From contig NZ_BMIG01000005.1 of assembly GCF_014641715.1 (NCBI RefSeq), positions 186,001 to 250,000 of the forward strand: DNA of 64,000 nt, written 5' to 3'. Numbering within the stretch: position 1 is the first letter of the stretch; each line of letters starts with the position of its first letter. Shown in pieces: positions 1 through 10,058 of this stretch. The position numbers and the translations under genes were made by a program. The notes below the pieces were generated by a model, which had not been told where the DNA came from, ran no database searches, and was given only the letters and a program-made list of their open reading frames with translations. Source of the stretch: Polaromonas eurypsychrophila (GTDB lineage: Bacteria; Pseudomonadota; Gammaproteobacteria; Burkholderiales; Burkholderiaceae_C).

Positions 1-139
1 CTTTTTTGTATCCAGCAATCAAACACCCATCATCCGGGAAAATAGCCGTTCATCGGCCCCACGGCCCCAAAAACCCCAGAGTCGGCCCCGCCTATCGGTT
101 CCAATGGTCAAATCGCCCTCCAGCCCATACCACACGGGC

Positions 140-169
140 GCAAGCAGCTACTAATTTGAGAGCGTTTCC
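140..169. repeat. Short dispersed palindromic repeat, copy a
   Basis: The complement of this stretch reads GCTCTCAAATTAGTAGCTGC followed by TTGC. It matches the core seen near 18975, 23259, 24078 and 51325, roughly GCTATTGAATTNATAGCTGCTTGCGC. It lies directly before the likely start codon at 171, so the downstream gene has no recognisable Shine-Dalgarno sequence. I associate this repeat type with Comamonadaceae genomes from general knowledge. Confidence 0.6.
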
Positions 170-170
170 A

Positions 171-944
171 ATGATTGCACCTGGTGAACTCAAGCCCATC
201 CTGACCACGCTGCTGCTGCCGCCCGCCTCGCTGCTGTTGCTGGCCGGGCTCGGGCTGCTGCTGGCCGCGCGCAAAAAAGCCGGCGGCCTGCTGCTGGCTT
301 TTGCGGCGGCGACCCTGCTCTGGCTGGCGAGTTGCCAGGCGGTGGCGGTCTGGCTGGCGCAGAAACTGCTGCCGCAACAAACCGCCCTGTCGGTCGCGGC
401 GCTCAAAAACAGCGGTGCCCAGGCGATTGTGGTGCTGGGCGGTGGCGTGCACCCGGTAGCACCCGAGTATGGCGAGCCACAAGCGTCAGCCGCAGCCACC
501 CTGCGTTTGCGCTACGGCGCCTGGCTGGCGCGGCAAACGGGCTTGCCCGTGGCTTTTGCGGGTGGACTGGGCTGGGGCGCAGCCAGCGAACAAGTTGCGT
601 CCGAAGGCGAAGTGGCACGCCGCGCGGCGCAACAAGACTACGGCCTGGCCCTGCGCTGGGTCGACAACCAGTCACGCGACACGGTGGAAAACGCCCGTTT
701 CCTCAGACCGCTGCTGGCAAAAGACAAAGTCCAGCGGATTGCGCTGGTCACCCACGCCTGGCACATGCCGCGCGCTGTAGGTGCTTTCGAACGCGCAGGC
801 TTTAGCGTGGTGCCCGCGCCCATGGGCTTCATCCTGCCCAGTCGCAACGGCGTGCTGCAATGGTTGCCCACCGGTGAGGGGCTGGAGGCTTCGCGCGCCG
901 TCCTCAAGGAATGGCTGGGTTTGCTGGCGAATCGCTTTACCTGA
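171..944 (+). CDS. YdcF/ElyC-like DUF218 membrane-anchored protein
   Basis: A 257-residue protein with two hydrophobic segments at the N-terminus (roughly residues 9-30 and 36-55), followed by a cytoplasm- or periplasm-facing DUF218 domain. Motifs typical of the SanA/YdcF/ElyC family are visible: AIVVLGGGV near residue 87, a SRDTVENARF block near 170, and LVTHAWHMPRA near 195. Family members act in envelope polysaccharide or lipid-carrier metabolism (E. coli ElyC affects peptidoglycan assembly), but the reaction is not established. The start at 171 is preferred because translation from further upstream gives a low-complexity, non-homologous leader that includes the dispersed repeat. Confidence 0.8.
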   Translation: MIAPGELKPILTTLLLPPASLLLLAGLGLLLAARKKAGGLLLAFAAATLLWLASCQAVAVWLAQKLLPQQTALSVAALKNSGAQAIVVLGGGVHPVAPEYGEPQASAAATLRLRYGAWLARQTGLPVAFAGGLGWGAASEQVASEGEVARRAAQQDYGLALRWVDNQSRDTVENARFLRPLLAKDKVQRIALVTHAWHMPRAVGAFERAGFSVVPAPMGFILPSRNGVLQWLPTGEGLEASRAVLKEWLGLLANRFT

Positions 945-1025
945 GCTTTACGTCAGCTTGGGGCCGGTCTTCCACCCTGCACGGCATAGTGTCGGCTTGA
1001 CGGGCAACTGGCGAATCGCTACATT

Positions 1026-1039
1026 ACTAACCAGTTAGT
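1026..1039. promoter_or_regulatory. Probable TetR operator (ACTAAC-CA-GTTAGT)
   Basis: A perfect inverted repeat with 6-bp arms ACTAAC and GTTAGT around a 2-bp centre. It lies 9 bp before the start codon of the TetR-family gene at 1049 that leads the RND efflux genes. The position suits autoregulation and repression of the whole efflux operon. This is a sequence-based inference; no promoter boxes were confidently placed. Confidence 0.6.
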
Positions 1040-1048
1040 CAGTAGCTT

Positions 1049-1741
1049 ATGTCCATCTCCAAATTTCTCTGCGAAAAAACCAGCGCGCTGTCCGTCAAAC
1101 GGGAGCGCCGCAAGGACGCACGCCCCGGCGAACTGCTAGACGCCGCGCTCGATCTGTTTGTTGAAAAAGGCTTTGCTGCCACCCGCGCCGAAGAAGTGGC
1201 GGCCCGCGCCGGCGTCTCCAAGGGCACGCTATTTCTCTACTTTCAAAGCAAGGAAGAGCTCTTCAAAGCCGTGGTCCGCGAAAACATCTCGGGTCGTTTC
1301 AAGGAATGGAACGAGGAGTTCGAAACCTTTGAAGGCACAGCCGCCGAAATGCTGAGCTATTGCATGACCTCCTGGTGGGACCGCGTGGGTGCCACCCGCG
1401 CCTCGGGCATTACCAAGCTGATGATGAGCGAGGCCGGCAACTTCCCGGACATCACCGCCTTCTATCAGCAGGAAGTGATCCAGCCAGGGCAGGCGCTGAT
1501 ACGCCGCATCATGCAGCGTGGCATTGACCGCGGGGAGTTTCGGCCGCTGAACCTCGACTACGCGATTTACAGCGTGATTGCGCCCATGATTTTTCTGGTG
1601 CTCAGCAAACATTCTGCCGGTACCTGCGGCGACCCGGCCCTGCTCGGCAACGCTGAAAAGTACATCGCCGCCCAAGTGGACACCATTTTGTATGGCCTGT
1701 CGGTCCAGCCCGCCGGCAAACCCGCCAAAGGCAAGGCATGA
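1049..1741 (+). CDS. TetR/AcrR-family repressor of the RND efflux operon
   Basis: A 230-residue protein. The N-terminal helix-turn-helix spans roughly residues 28-75 with the family signature ([20 protein letters not shown], then [18 protein letters not shown]). The rest is a variable all-helical ligand-binding domain. It is the first gene of an operon: its TGA overlaps the ATG of the adaptor gene (ATGA). By analogy to AcrR/TtgR-type regulators it should repress the downstream pump and be relieved by a pump substrate. A perfect ACTAAC/GTTAGT palindrome sits just upstream. No clear ribosome binding site precedes the ATG, because the palindrome occupies that space. Confidence 0.9.
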   Translation: MSISKFLCEKTSALSVKRERRKDARPGELLDAALDLFVEKGFAATRAEEVAARAGVSKGTLFLYFQSKEELFKAVVRENISGRFKEWNEEFETFEGTAAEMLSYCMTSWWDRVGATRASGITKLMMSEAGNFPDITAFYQQEVIQPGQALIRRIMQRGIDRGEFRPLNLDYAIYSVIAPMIFLVLSKHSAGTCGDPALLGNAEKYIAAQVDTILYGLSVQPAGKPAKGKA

Positions 1742-2928
1742 AGCGCTGGATCAAGTGGGCCATCATCGGCCTGGTCGTGTTGCTGCTGGCAGCTGCGGTG
1801 GTCAGCGCCCTGTCGGCGCGCCGGGCTCAGCAGCAGGCCCTGGCAGCAGCCGGGGCAGCCAAGGCACAGACCGTGGTCGAGTTGGCCGCCAGCGATGTGG
1901 TGCAGGCAAAAACCCGCGAGCTCAGCCAGGGCATGGCGCTGTCGGGCCCACTCAAGGCCATCAACTCGGCCTTCGTCAAGGCGCGCGTGGCCGGTGAATT
2001 GCAAGGACTGACGCTGCGCGAAGGCGACTTCGTCAAGGCCGGCCAGGTGGTGGCGCGGGTGGACGCCAGCGAGTACCAGTCGCGGGTGATGCAGGCGCAG
2101 CAGCAGGCCGACTCGGCCAAGGCGCAGATCGACATCGTGCAGCGCCAGTTTGACAACAACCAGGCACTGGTGAACCAGGGCTTCATCTCCAAAACCGCGC
2201 TGGACGCCTCGCAGGCCAACCTCAACGCCGGCAAGGCCAACCACAACGCAGCGCTGGCTGCCGTGGCCGTGGCCAAAAAGTCACTGGACGACACCGTGCT
2301 GCGTGCGCCGTTGTCGGGCCAGGTTGCGCAGCGGCTGGCGCAGCCCGGCGAACGTGTCGGCATCGAAGCCAGGGTGCTGGAGATCGTGGACTTGAGCCGG
2401 CTCGAGCTCGAAGCCAGCCTCAGCGCTGCCGACGCACTAACGGTACGCCCTGGCCAGACCGCCACACTACAGATCGAAGGCACACCGCAGACTGTCAATG
2501 CCACAGTAGCCCGCATCAACCCCAGCGCGCAGGCTGGCAGCCGCAGCGTGCTGGTCTACCTGTCCATCGACAACACGGCCGGGACTTCAGGTCTGCGGCA
2601 GGGGCTGTTTGCGCAAGGCACCTTGGGCACGGCGCGCAGCTCGCTACTGGCGGTGCCGGTCAGCGCGGTGCGCACCGACAAACCCGCACCCTATGTGCAG
2701 GTGGTCGAAAACAAGCAGGTTGCGCACAAGCCGGTTGAGCTGGGCGCGCGCGGCAGCGACACGGTCAGCGGTGAACCCCTGGTGGCCGTTCAGGGCCTGG
2801 CAGAAAACGCCGTTGTCATCAAAAGCGCTGTCGGCAGCCTGCGTGAGGGCACGGCCGTGAAGTTCACGCAGGCTCCGGCGTGGGCGTCGCCGGCAGCACC
2901 GGCGGCTTCGTCGCCCAAAGCCTTTTAA
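1738..2928 (+). CDS. RND efflux periplasmic adaptor (membrane fusion protein, HlyD/AcrA family)
   Basis: A 396-residue protein with a single N-terminal membrane anchor (about residues 4-26). It has a split lipoyl domain ([20 protein letters not shown] near residue 84 and [20 protein letters not shown] near 190) around a coiled-coil hairpin rich in Gln and Ala (about 105-180), then beta-barrel and membrane-proximal domains. It should bridge the inner-membrane pump and a TolC-like outer membrane channel. The start overlaps the TetR stop codon, and the pump gene begins 5 bp after its own stop. The C-terminal tail is Ala/Pro rich. Confidence 0.92.
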   Translation: MKRWIKWAIIGLVVLLLAAAVVSALSARRAQQQALAAAGAAKAQTVVELAASDVVQAKTRELSQGMALSGPLKAINSAFVKARVAGELQGLTLREGDFVKAGQVVARVDASEYQSRVMQAQQQADSAKAQIDIVQRQFDNNQALVNQGFISKTALDASQANLNAGKANHNAALAAVAVAKKSLDDTVLRAPLSGQVAQRLAQPGERVGIEARVLEIVDLSRLELEASLSAADALTVRPGQTATLQIEGTPQTVNATVARINPSAQAGSRSVLVYLSIDNTAGTSGLRQGLFAQGTLGTARSSLLAVPVSAVRTDKPAPYVQVVENKQVAHKPVELGARGSDTVSGEPLVAVQGLAENAVVIKSAVGSLREGTAVKFTQAPAWASPAAPAASSPKAF

Positions 2929-2933
2929 TCACG

Positions 2934-5900
2934 ATGTGGTTCACCCGCGTCAGCCTGCAAAACCCGGTGTTCGCCACCATGGTCATGCTGGCCATCGTGG
3001 TGCTGGGCCTGTTTTCCTACCAGCGGCTGCAGGTTGACCAGTTCCCGAACATTGATTTTCCGGTGGTCGTGGTCACCACCGAGTACCCCGGCGCTTCGCC
3101 CGAAATTGTCGAGAGTGAAGTCACCAAAAAAATCGAGGAAGGCGTCAACTCGATTGCCGGCATCAATGCCCTGACCTCGCGCAGCTACGAAGGCATGGCG
3201 GTCGTCATCATCGAGTTCCAGTTGCACATTGACGGGCGCAAAGCCGCCGAAGACGTGCGCGAAAAAATCGCCTCGCTGCGCCCGCTGCTGCGCGATGAGG
3301 TGAAAGAGCCCCGCGTACTGCGCTTCGATCCGGCAAGCCGCCCCATCTGGTCGGTGGCGGTGTTACCTGCCCCCACGCTTGCCACTGCGTGTGCCTCCGG
3401 CGTTGAGCTGCCCCTTTCACCACAAACAGGGGCTATTTTTCCTGGGGGCGGCCCGTCAGAAAAATGCCCTCCGTCATCCTCCACTGGGGGTAAGCCGGCC
3501 ATCCCCACCGCAGTTGAGCTGACCAACTGGGCCGATCAGGTACTGAAAAAGCGGCTTGAGAATGTGCGCGGCGTGGGCGCGGTCAACCTGGTGGGCGGAA
3601 GCAAACGGGAGATCAACATTTACCTGAACCCGCAGGCCATGGAAGCGCTGGGCATCACGGCCGACCAGGTCGCCAATGCGGTGCGCAGCGAAAACCAGGA
3701 CCTGCCAGTTGGCGCCATCCGATCTCTGGCGCAAGAGCGTGTGGTCAAGATCGACGCCCGCATGAAGCGGCCGGAAGACTTCGCCAACATTATCGTGGCG
3801 CGCAAGGCGTCCGCCACCGGCGCGGCCACGGCGGTGACGGTCGGGCAGGTGGCCAGCGTGCGTGACGGCTCGCAAGAGATCGACAACCTGGCGCTGTACA
3901 ACGGCCAGCGCACACTGCTGTTGACGGTGCAAAAGGCCCAGGGTGACAACACCATCGCGGTGGTCGATGGCCTGAACCAGTCCATCAAGGAGATCCAGAC
4001 CCAACTGCCCGCGGGCGTGCGCCTGGAACTGGTTTCCGACGGCTCGCGCCCGATCCGCGTCGCGGTCGAAAACGTGCGCCGCACCTTGTTCGAAGGTGCG
4101 TTGCTGACGGTGCTGATCGTCTTCCTGTTCCTGAACTCCTGGCGCTCGACGGTGATCACCGGCCTGACCCTGCCGATCTCCATCATCGGCACCTTTTTGT
4201 TCATGAACATGTTCGGCTTCACCATCAACATGATCACGCTGATGGCGCTGAGCCTTTGCGTCGGCCTGCTGATTGACGACGCGATTGTGGTGCGTGAGAA
4301 CATCGTGCGCCATGTGCAGATGGGCAAGCTGCCTTACCAGGCCTCACTCGACGGCACGCAGGAGATCGGCCTGGCGGTGCTGGCCACCACCTTTTCCATC
4401 GTCGCGGTGTTTTTGCCCATCGGTTTCATGGGCGGCATCATCGGCAAGTTTTTCCATGAGTTTGGCATCACCATCGTGGCGGCGGTGCTGATCTCGATGT
4501 TTGTCAGCTTCACGCTGGACCCGATGCTGTCGAGCATCTGGCACGACCCGAGCATTGAGGCGCACGGCAAGCACCATGCACCGGTGACTTTTTACGACAA
4601 GACCATAGGGCGCGTGACAGGCTGGTTCGAACGCGCCACCGACTCGCTGGCCGAGACCTACCAGCGCATTCTGCGCTGGTCGCTGCTACACAAGCTGGCC
4701 ACACTCGGACTGGCCCTGGTCATCTTCATCACCAGCATTTTCATGGTGCCGCTGCTGGGCACAGAGTTTGTGCCGAAGGCCGATTTCTCGGAAACCTCGC
4801 TGACGTTTTATACGCCCGTCGGCTCGTCGCTCGAAGCCACCGAGGCCAAGGCTGTCCAGGTTGAATCCATTTTGCGCGAATTGCCCGAGGTCCGGTACAC
4901 GGTGGCGACCATCAACACCGGCAGCGCCCAGGGCAAGATGTACGGCAGCATCTATGTGCGGCTGGTGGACCGCAAGTCACGCAGCCGCAGCGTCGATGAG
5001 CTCTCAGGCGTGCTGCGCGAGCGGCTCAAACAGGTGGCCGGCATCACCGTCACCCACGTCGGCCTGCTCGACTCCGTAGGCGGCAACAAGCAGGTGGAGT
5101 TTTCGCTGCAAGGCCCCGACCTCAAGGAGCTGGAGCGGCTGACCCGGCTGGCGACCGAACGCATCGTCGTCATCCCTGGCCTGGTGGACCTGGACTCCAG
5201 CCTCAAGCCCGACAAGCCCACCATCGAAATCGCCGTCAAACGCGATGCCGCGTCGGACCTGGGCCTGAGCGTGTCGCAGATCGCCGGTTCGCTGCGCACC
5301 CTGGTGGCCGGTCAGACCGTGGGCAACTGGCGGGCCCCCGACGACCAGACCTATGACGTGAATGTGCGCCTGTCGCCCGACGCCAGAAATACGCCTCAGG
5401 ATCTGGAACGCCTGCCCTTTTTGAGCAGCGCCATCGGCAGCAATGCCGACGGCTCGGCGCGCACCGTGCGCCTGGGCCAGCTCGCCACGGTGAAAGAGGC
5501 GACCGGACCGAACCAGATCAACCGGCGTGACCTGACGCGTGAAGTGGCGATCAATGCCAACGTCTACAACCGATCGGCGGGCGAGGTATCCAATGACATT
5601 CGCACTGCGCTCGACGGCATCAGCTTTCCACCCGGTTACCGCTACCAGTTCGGCGGTTCGACCAAAAACATGGCCGAGTCCTTCGGTTATGCGATCTCCG
5701 CCCTCGTGCTGGCCATCCTGTTCATCTACATGATCCTGGCCAGCCAGTTCAAAAGTTTCCTGCAGCCGCTGGCGCTGATGACCTCGCTACCATTGACGCT
5801 GATCGGCGTGGTGCTGGCCCTGCTGCTGTTCCGTTCGACGCTGTCGATGTTCTCCATCATCGGCGTCGTCATGCTGATGGGGCTGGTCACCAAAAACGCC

Positions 5901-6236
5901 ATCTTGCTGGTGGACTTTGCGATCCGCATGAGGGACGAAGGGATGGAGCGCAGCGAGGCCCTGCTGGTGGCCGCCCGCGTTCGGCTGCGCCCCATCCTGA
6001 TGACCACGCTGGCCATGATTTTCGGCATGGTGCCGCTGGCTTTTGCACTGACCGAAGGTTCAGAGCAGCGCGCGCCCATGGGCCAGGCCGTCATCGGTGG
6101 CGTCATCACGTCGTCGCTGCTGACGCTGGTGGTGGTGCCGGTCACGTATTGCTACCTCGACGACCTCGCGCAATGGCTCAAACGCCGCTTCACTGGCCGG
6201 CGCGCCTTGCCCGAAACCGCAACAGCCCCCCGTTAA
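2934..6236 (+). CDS. RND inner-membrane efflux transporter (AcrB/HAE1-like)
   Basis: A protein of about 1100 residues with the usual RND layout: TM1 at residues 10-30, a large periplasmic loop, TM2-6, a second periplasmic loop, and TM8-12 near the C-terminus. Signature segments include [30 protein letters not shown] (with the Asp pair of the proton relay) and [12 protein letters not shown]. It exports small molecules by proton antiport with the upstream adaptor. Oddity: after SVAVLP (about residue 145) there is an in-frame insertion of about 40 residues rich in Pro, Gly and Ser. It comes from the dispersed element at 3369-3460 and is absent from the usual family alignment at that point. The start at 2934 is chosen over upstream frames because the N-terminal amphipathic helix and TM1 begin there. 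Confidence 0.93.
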   Translation: MWFTRVSLQNPVFATMVMLAIVVLGLFSYQRLQVDQFPNIDFPVVVVTTEYPGASPEIVESEVTKKIEEGVNSIAGINALTSRSYEGMAVVIIEFQLHIDGRKAAEDVREKIASLRPLLRDEVKEPRVLRFDPASRPIWSVAVLPAPTLATACASGVELPLSPQTGAIFPGGGPSEKCPPSSSTGGKPAIPTAVELTNWADQVLKKRLENVRGVGAVNLVGGSKREINIYLNPQAMEALGITADQVANAVRSENQDLPVGAIRSLAQERVVKIDARMKRPEDFANIIVARKASATGAATAVTVGQVASVRDGSQEIDNLALYNGQRTLLLTVQKAQGDNTIAVVDGLNQSIKEIQTQLPAGVRLELVSDGSRPIRVAVENVRRTLFEGALLTVLIVFLFLNSWRSTVITGLTLPISIIGTFLFMNMFGFTINMITLMALSLCVGLLIDDAIVVRENIVRHVQMGKLPYQASLDGTQEIGLAVLATTFSIVAVFLPIGFMGGIIGKFFHEFGITIVAAVLISMFVSFTLDPMLSSIWHDPSIEAHGKHHAPVTFYDKTIGRVTGWFERATDSLAETYQRILRWSLLHKLATLGLALVIFITSIFMVPLLGTEFVPKADFSETSLTFYTPVGSSLEATEAKAVQVESILRELPEVRYTVATINTGSAQGKMYGSIYVRLVDRKSRSRSVDELSGVLRERLKQVAGITVTHVGLLDSVGGNKQVEFSLQGPDLKELERLTRLATERIVVIPGLVDLDSSLKPDKPTIEIAVKRDAASDLGLSVSQIAGSLRTLVAGQTVGNWRAPDDQTYDVNVRLSPDARNTPQDLERLPFLSSAIGSNADGSARTVRLGQLATVKEATGPNQINRRDLTREVAINANVYNRSAGEVSNDIRTALDGISFPPGYRYQFGGSTKNMAESFGYAISALVLAILFIYMILASQFKSFLQPLALMTSLPLTLIGVVLALLLFRSTLSMFSIIGVVMLMGLVTKNAILLVDFAIRMRDEGMERSEALLVAARVRLRPILMTTLAMIFGMVPLAFALTEGSEQRAPMGQAVIGGVITSSLLTLVVVPVTYCYLDDLAQWLKRRFTGRRALPETATAPR
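3369..3460 (+). repeat. Dispersed ~85-bp element, copy A (inside the RND pump gene)
   Basis: The left part reads CCCCCACGCTTGCCACTGCG, almost identical to copy D at 63213 and similar to copies B (22770) and C (48571, reverse). A C-run/G-run section and a GGGGGCGGCCCG end follow. It is read in frame as part of the pump gene. Extra sequence to about 3492 may belong to the same insertion. Confidence 0.7.
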
Positions 6237-6287
6237 AATCACTGGTTTACCCGCACTCCCTCACCCCGATATTTCACAGGCCACACC

Positions 6288-6971
6288 ATGAACTACGAAC
6301 AAGCCCGTTTCAACATGATCGAGCAGCAAATCCGCCCCTGGGAAGTGCTGGACAGCCAGGTTCTTTCCCTGCTGGCGGTGGTCAAACGCGAAGACTTTGT
6401 GCCGCCCGCCAAAAAGGCGCTGGGCTTTGCCGACATGGAAATTCCGCTGACCTCCAAACCCGGCCAATGCATGCTGGCCCCCAAGGTCGAGGCGCGTATC
6501 TTGCAAGACCTGGCCGTGCAAAAACATGAAAAAGTGCTGGAGATTGGCGCCGGCTCCGGCTACATGGCGGCCCTGCTGGCGCACCGTGCGCAGCAGGTGA
6601 TCACGCTCGAGATTGACGCCGACCTGGCGCAGCTCGCGCGCAACAACCTGAAGAAAGCCGGCGTCTACAACGCTGAAGTGCGTACCGGTGATGGTGCGGC
6701 CAAACTTGGCCAGGCGGTGTCCAGCAGCGACCCGCTGAGCGGTCCTTTCGACGTGATCGTGCTCAGCGGCTCGGTCGCCGAGGTGCCGCCCGCCCTGCTG
6801 GCCATGCTCAAGACCGGCGGCCGGCTCAGCGCCATCGTCGGCTTTGAGCCCATGATGCGCGCCACGCTGGTGACCCGCGTCGGTGAGACCGCCTTCCGCA
6901 CCGCGCAAGCGTGGGACACGGTGGCGCCGCGCCTGCTCAATTTCCCCGAGCCTTCAAAGTTCAACTTCTGA
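6288..6971 (+). CDS. Protein-L-isoaspartate O-methyltransferase family protein (Pcm-like)
   Basis: A 227-residue SAM-dependent methyltransferase. The N-terminal segment MNYEQARFNMIEQQIRPWEV and motif I VLEIGAGSGYMAALLAHR (about residues 81-98) match the Pcm family. Motif post-I VITLEIDADLA follows. The family repairs L-isoaspartyl residues, but this Burkholderiales branch, found upstream of rhodanese and tolC genes, is less well characterised and substrate specificity is uncertain. It begins 51 bp after the RND pump gene and is followed after 22 bp by a rhodanese gene, so it is probably cotranscribed with the rhodanese and the outer-membrane channel. Confidence 0.85.
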   Translation: MNYEQARFNMIEQQIRPWEVLDSQVLSLLAVVKREDFVPPAKKALGFADMEIPLTSKPGQCMLAPKVEARILQDLAVQKHEKVLEIGAGSGYMAALLAHRAQQVITLEIDADLAQLARNNLKKAGVYNAEVRTGDGAAKLGQAVSSSDPLSGPFDVIVLSGSVAEVPPALLAMLKTGGRLSAIVGFEPMMRATLVTRVGETAFRTAQAWDTVAPRLLNFPEPSKFNF

Positions 6972-6993
6972 TTTTCCGCACCATGCACCGACC

Positions 6994-7350
6994 ATGATTG
7001 CCCAGCTTACTCCTGCCGACTTCAACGCCTGGCGCGACAGCATGGGTGCGGACGCGCCCGCACCGGTGGTGCTGGACGTGCGCGAGCCCTGGGAGCTGCA
7101 AACCGCTTCGGTGACCGAGGACGGTTTCACGCTGCTGCGTATTCCCATGCGTGAGATGCCGGCCCGTGTCGAACAATTGAAGGAACAGTTTGGCGTTGAC
7201 CAGCCGATCGCCTGCCTGTGCCACCACGGCATGCGCAGCCTGCAGGTCGCCAACTTCCTGGTGCAAAGCGGATTCACCGACGTGGTGAACCTCAACGGCG
7301 GCATCGATGCCTGGTCCAAACAGCGCGACACCGCCGTGCCACTGTATTGA
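6994..7350 (+). CDS. Rhodanese-like domain protein
   Basis: A 118-residue single-domain rhodanese. It has a CDC25-like start (VVLDVREPWELQTA near residue 25), the active-site loop CLCHHGMRS with Cys near residue 74, and the closing NLNGGIDAW motif. The loop C-x-H-G-M-R is typical of GlpE-like or sulfur-shuttling rhodaneses. The likely role is sulfane-sulfur transfer in the cytoplasm; the acceptor is unknown. The start at 6994 removes a non-homologous extension reaching back into the methyltransferase gene. Confidence 0.88.
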   Translation: MIAQLTPADFNAWRDSMGADAPAPVVLDVREPWELQTASVTEDGFTLLRIPMREMPARVEQLKEQFGVDQPIACLCHHGMRSLQVANFLVQSGFTDVVNLNGGIDAWSKQRDTAVPLY

Positions 7351-7395
7351 ATAGCCGTCCCACACGCCCGACCTATCCATCTCATCAGGACACCC

Positions 7396-8745
7396 ATGAC
7401 GACGCTACTGAAAAAACCGGCCTTGCTGCCGCTGGCTCTCGCATTCGGCACAGTGCTGGCAGCGCTGGTGCCTTCAGTGCAGGCCCAGAATCTGGTGGAG
7501 CTGTACCGCTCGGCGCGCGACTACGACGCGGCCTACCAGTCATCGCGTTCGTTGTATGACGCCAACCTGTATCGGGCTGAGCAGGCCAAGGCCGGTATCT
7601 TGCCGCAGGCGGGCCTGTCGGCCGGCGTCAACCGCGTCAACTTTGAAAACAACAACCCGGCGGTGGACCGCAACTACCCGCAGCAAAGCGCCTCACTGAG
7701 CGCCTCACAGCCGCTGTACCGGCCCGGCAACTGGGCCACCTACGAACAAGGCAAGCAGCAGGTCGAGCTGTCGAAGGCCCAGCTCGAAGCGGCTGAGCAG
7801 GACTTGATCGTGCGCACCAGCCAGACTTATTTCGACGTGCTGGCCGCGCAGGACACGCTGGCCTTTGTGCGTGCGCAAAAGGCTGCCGTCGCCGAGCAAC
7901 TCGCATCCGCCAAGCGCAATTTCGAGGTCGGCACTTCCACCATCACCGACTCGCGTGAAGCCCAGGCGCGTTACGACCTGGTGATTGCGCAAGAGATTGC
8001 CGCCGAGAACGACTTGCGCGTCAAGAAGATCGCACTCGACCAACTGGTCGGCAGGACAGACGCCCAGCCCCGGCCATTGGTTGCCCCCGCCAAGCTGCCG
8101 CCACTGGTGCCCGCCGACGTGAACATCTGGGTGCAGCAATCTGAAGCGCTGCATCCCACCATCCGCCAGGCCCAGGCCAACCTGAAAACCGCCAAACTCG
8201 AAATCAACAAGGCCGAAGCCGGCCACAAACCCACGGTGGACCTGACCGCCAGCCACGGTGTGCAGCGCAACCCGCAGGGCAGCGCCAGTTCATTGAACAC
8301 ACTCAACTCGCGCACCAACACCACGACCGTTGGCCTGGCGCTGAACCTGCCGCTGTTCGCCGGCTTTGCCACGCAGAACCGCATTCGTGAAACCCTGTCA
8401 CTGGAAGAAAAAGCCCGCACCGACCTCGAAGGCGCCAAGCGCGGCGTTGCGCTCAACACCCGCACTGCCTTCTTCGGCGTGTTATCAGGCCAGGGCCAGG
8501 TCAAGGCGCTGGAAGCCGCCGAGGCGTCCAGCCAGAGCGCACTCGACGCCAACAAGCTCGGCTACCAGGTCGGCGTGCGCATCAACATCGACGTGCTCAA
8601 CGCACAAAGCCAGTTGTTTCAGACCAAACGCGATCTGGCCGTGGCCCGCTACAACGTGCTGCTCGGCGGCCTGCGCCTGCGCCAGGCCAATGGCACGCTG
8701 ACGCCCGAAGACTTGCTGCTGATCAATTCGCTGCTGGTGCAGTAG
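7396..8745 (+). CDS. TolC-family outer membrane efflux/secretion channel
   Basis: A 449-residue protein with a signal peptide (cleavage after about residue 30, PSVQAQN) and two OEP repeats. The start of the mature protein, NLVELYRSARDYDAAYQSSR, and the LVGR and NTRTAFFGVLSGQGQV segments match TolC of type I secretion and RND systems. It should trimerise into the outer-membrane beta-barrel and periplasmic tunnel used by the RND pump upstream. A good ribosome binding site (AGGA, 6 bp spacing) precedes the ATG. It ends the 1-8.7 kb efflux gene set. Confidence 0.93.
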   Translation: MTTLLKKPALLPLALAFGTVLAALVPSVQAQNLVELYRSARDYDAAYQSSRSLYDANLYRAEQAKAGILPQAGLSAGVNRVNFENNNPAVDRNYPQQSASLSASQPLYRPGNWATYEQGKQQVELSKAQLEAAEQDLIVRTSQTYFDVLAAQDTLAFVRAQKAAVAEQLASAKRNFEVGTSTITDSREAQARYDLVIAQEIAAENDLRVKKIALDQLVGRTDAQPRPLVAPAKLPPLVPADVNIWVQQSEALHPTIRQAQANLKTAKLEINKAEAGHKPTVDLTASHGVQRNPQGSASSLNTLNSRTNTTTVGLALNLPLFAGFATQNRIRETLSLEEKARTDLEGAKRGVALNTRTAFFGVLSGQGQVKALEAAEASSQSALDANKLGYQVGVRINIDVLNAQSQLFQTKRDLAVARYNVLLGGLRLRQANGTLTPEDLLLINSLLVQ

Positions 8746-8894
8746 GCCAGGGGCTTGCTTCACACCGCCCAACTGAGACTATCAATGCATCCACGCGGGT
8801 TCAGGCTTTTCTGAAAAATTGACACGAGCTTGCGCGCCTCGTCCGACGAGCTGACCTTGCCGATCAAGGCTCATTGACATCGCTCCTGCTGGAT

Positions 8895-10058
8895 TCAGTA
8901 GGACTTGGGCAGGCCCAGAACTTTCTCGGCGATGAAGCACAGGATCAGTTGCGGGCTCACAGGTGCCAGGCGGGGAATCCAGGACTCGCGCAGATAACGC
9001 TCAACGTGATATTCCTTGGCGTAGCCCATACCGCCGTGGGTGAAGATGGCGTTCTCGCAAGCGTGGTAGCAGGCTTCTGCTGCCAGGTACTTCGCGCTGT
9101 TGGCTTCGGCGGCGCAGGGCAATTGCTGGTCATACAGCCATGCGGCCTTCTGGACCATCAAGTCAGCTGCCTCCAGTTCCATCCAGGATTTGGCCAGCGG
9201 GTGCTGGATACCCTGGTTCTGACCAATCGGACGGCCGAACACTTCGCGCTCGTTGGCATATCCAGCGGCGCGTTTTAATGCTGCGCGACCCAGGCCCACG
9301 GCTTCGCTGGCGATCAAGATACGCTCCGGGTTCAGGCCGTGCAGTATGTAGCTGAAACCTTTCCCCTCTTCGCCAACGCGGTCCTCCACGGGAATACGCA
9401 AACCATCAATAAACACCTGGTTGGAGTCCACGCACTTGCGGCCCAGTTTTTCAATTTCCCGGACTTCCACCTTGCTGCGATCCATATCGGTATAGAACAG
9501 GCTCAGGCCTTCCGTGCCCTTGCATTCTTCGATCGGTGTCGTGCGTGCGAGCAACAAGATTTTGTTGGCCACCAGCGCAGTGCTGATCCAGACCTTTTGC
9601 CCGTGCACTACATAGTGGTCGCCGTCACGCACCGCGCGCGTCTTGAGTTTCAGGGTGTTCAACCCGGTATTGGGTTCTGTCACACCGAAGCAGGCCCGGT
9701 CCGTGCCGGCAATCAACGGCGGCAGCCAGCGCTGCTTTTGCTCATCGGTGCCAAACACCACCACGGGATGCAGGCCAAAGATATTCATGTGGATTGCAGA
9801 GGCACCGGACAAACCTGCGCCTGTCGCAGAAATCGTGTGCATCATGAGGGCCGCTTCGCTGATGCCAAGGCCGGCACCGCCATAGGCCTCGGGCATGGCG
9901 ATGCCCAGCCAGCCGGAACTGGCCAGCGCATGGTGAAAGTCATCAGGAAATCCACCTTCCTGATCCTTGCGCAGCCAGTAGTCCGCATCGAAAGGCGCGC
10001 AGACGCGCTCTATCGCGTCGCGGATTTGTTCCTGGTCAGGGGTCCGTGCAAAGTTCAT
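8895..10058 (-). CDS. Acyl-CoA dehydrogenase
   Basis: A 387-residue flavoenzyme of normal family length. Visible signatures are the FAD/substrate motif CFGVTEPNTGLNTLKLKT (about residue 130), KVWISTALVANKI, and a C-terminal GGMGYAKEYHVERYLRE block that holds the helix around the catalytic base region. It should introduce a C2-C3 double bond into an acyl-CoA, passing electrons to ETF. It is the last gene of a four-gene operon (Bug receptor, CoA-transferase, cupin, dehydrogenase). Its ATG overlaps the cupin stop codon. The substrate is unknown, probably an organic acid activated by the adjacent CoA-transferase. Confidence 0.92.
   Translation of the reverse strand: MNFARTPDQEQIRDAIERVCAPFDADYWLRKDQEGGFPDDFHHALASSGWLGIAMPEAYGGAGLGISEAALMMHTISATGAGLSGASAIHMNIFGLHPVVVFGTDEQKQRWLPPLIAGTDRACFGVTEPNTGLNTLKLKTRAVRDGDHYVVHGQKVWISTALVANKILLLARTTPIEECKGTEGLSLFYTDMDRSKVEVREIEKLGRKCVDSNQVFIDGLRIPVEDRVGEEGKGFSYILHGLNPERILIASEAVGLGRAALKRAAGYANEREVFGRPIGQNQGIQHPLAKSWMELEAADLMVQKAAWLYDQQLPCAAEANSAKYLAAEACYHACENAIFTHGGMGYAKEYHVERYLRESWIPRLAPVSPQLILCFIAEKVLGLPKSY

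Noticed and set aside
3369..3492. Possible intein or new domain in the RND pump
   Set aside because: It is only about 40 residues, lacks intein motifs and matches a dispersed DNA element found at three other places.
8746..8894. Short minus-strand reading (LIGKVSSSDEARKLVSIFQK) downstream of the acyl-CoA dehydrogenase as a gene remnant
   Set aside because: Codon pattern is plausible but it is about 30 codons with no start or recognised family, so it cannot be supported as a feature.
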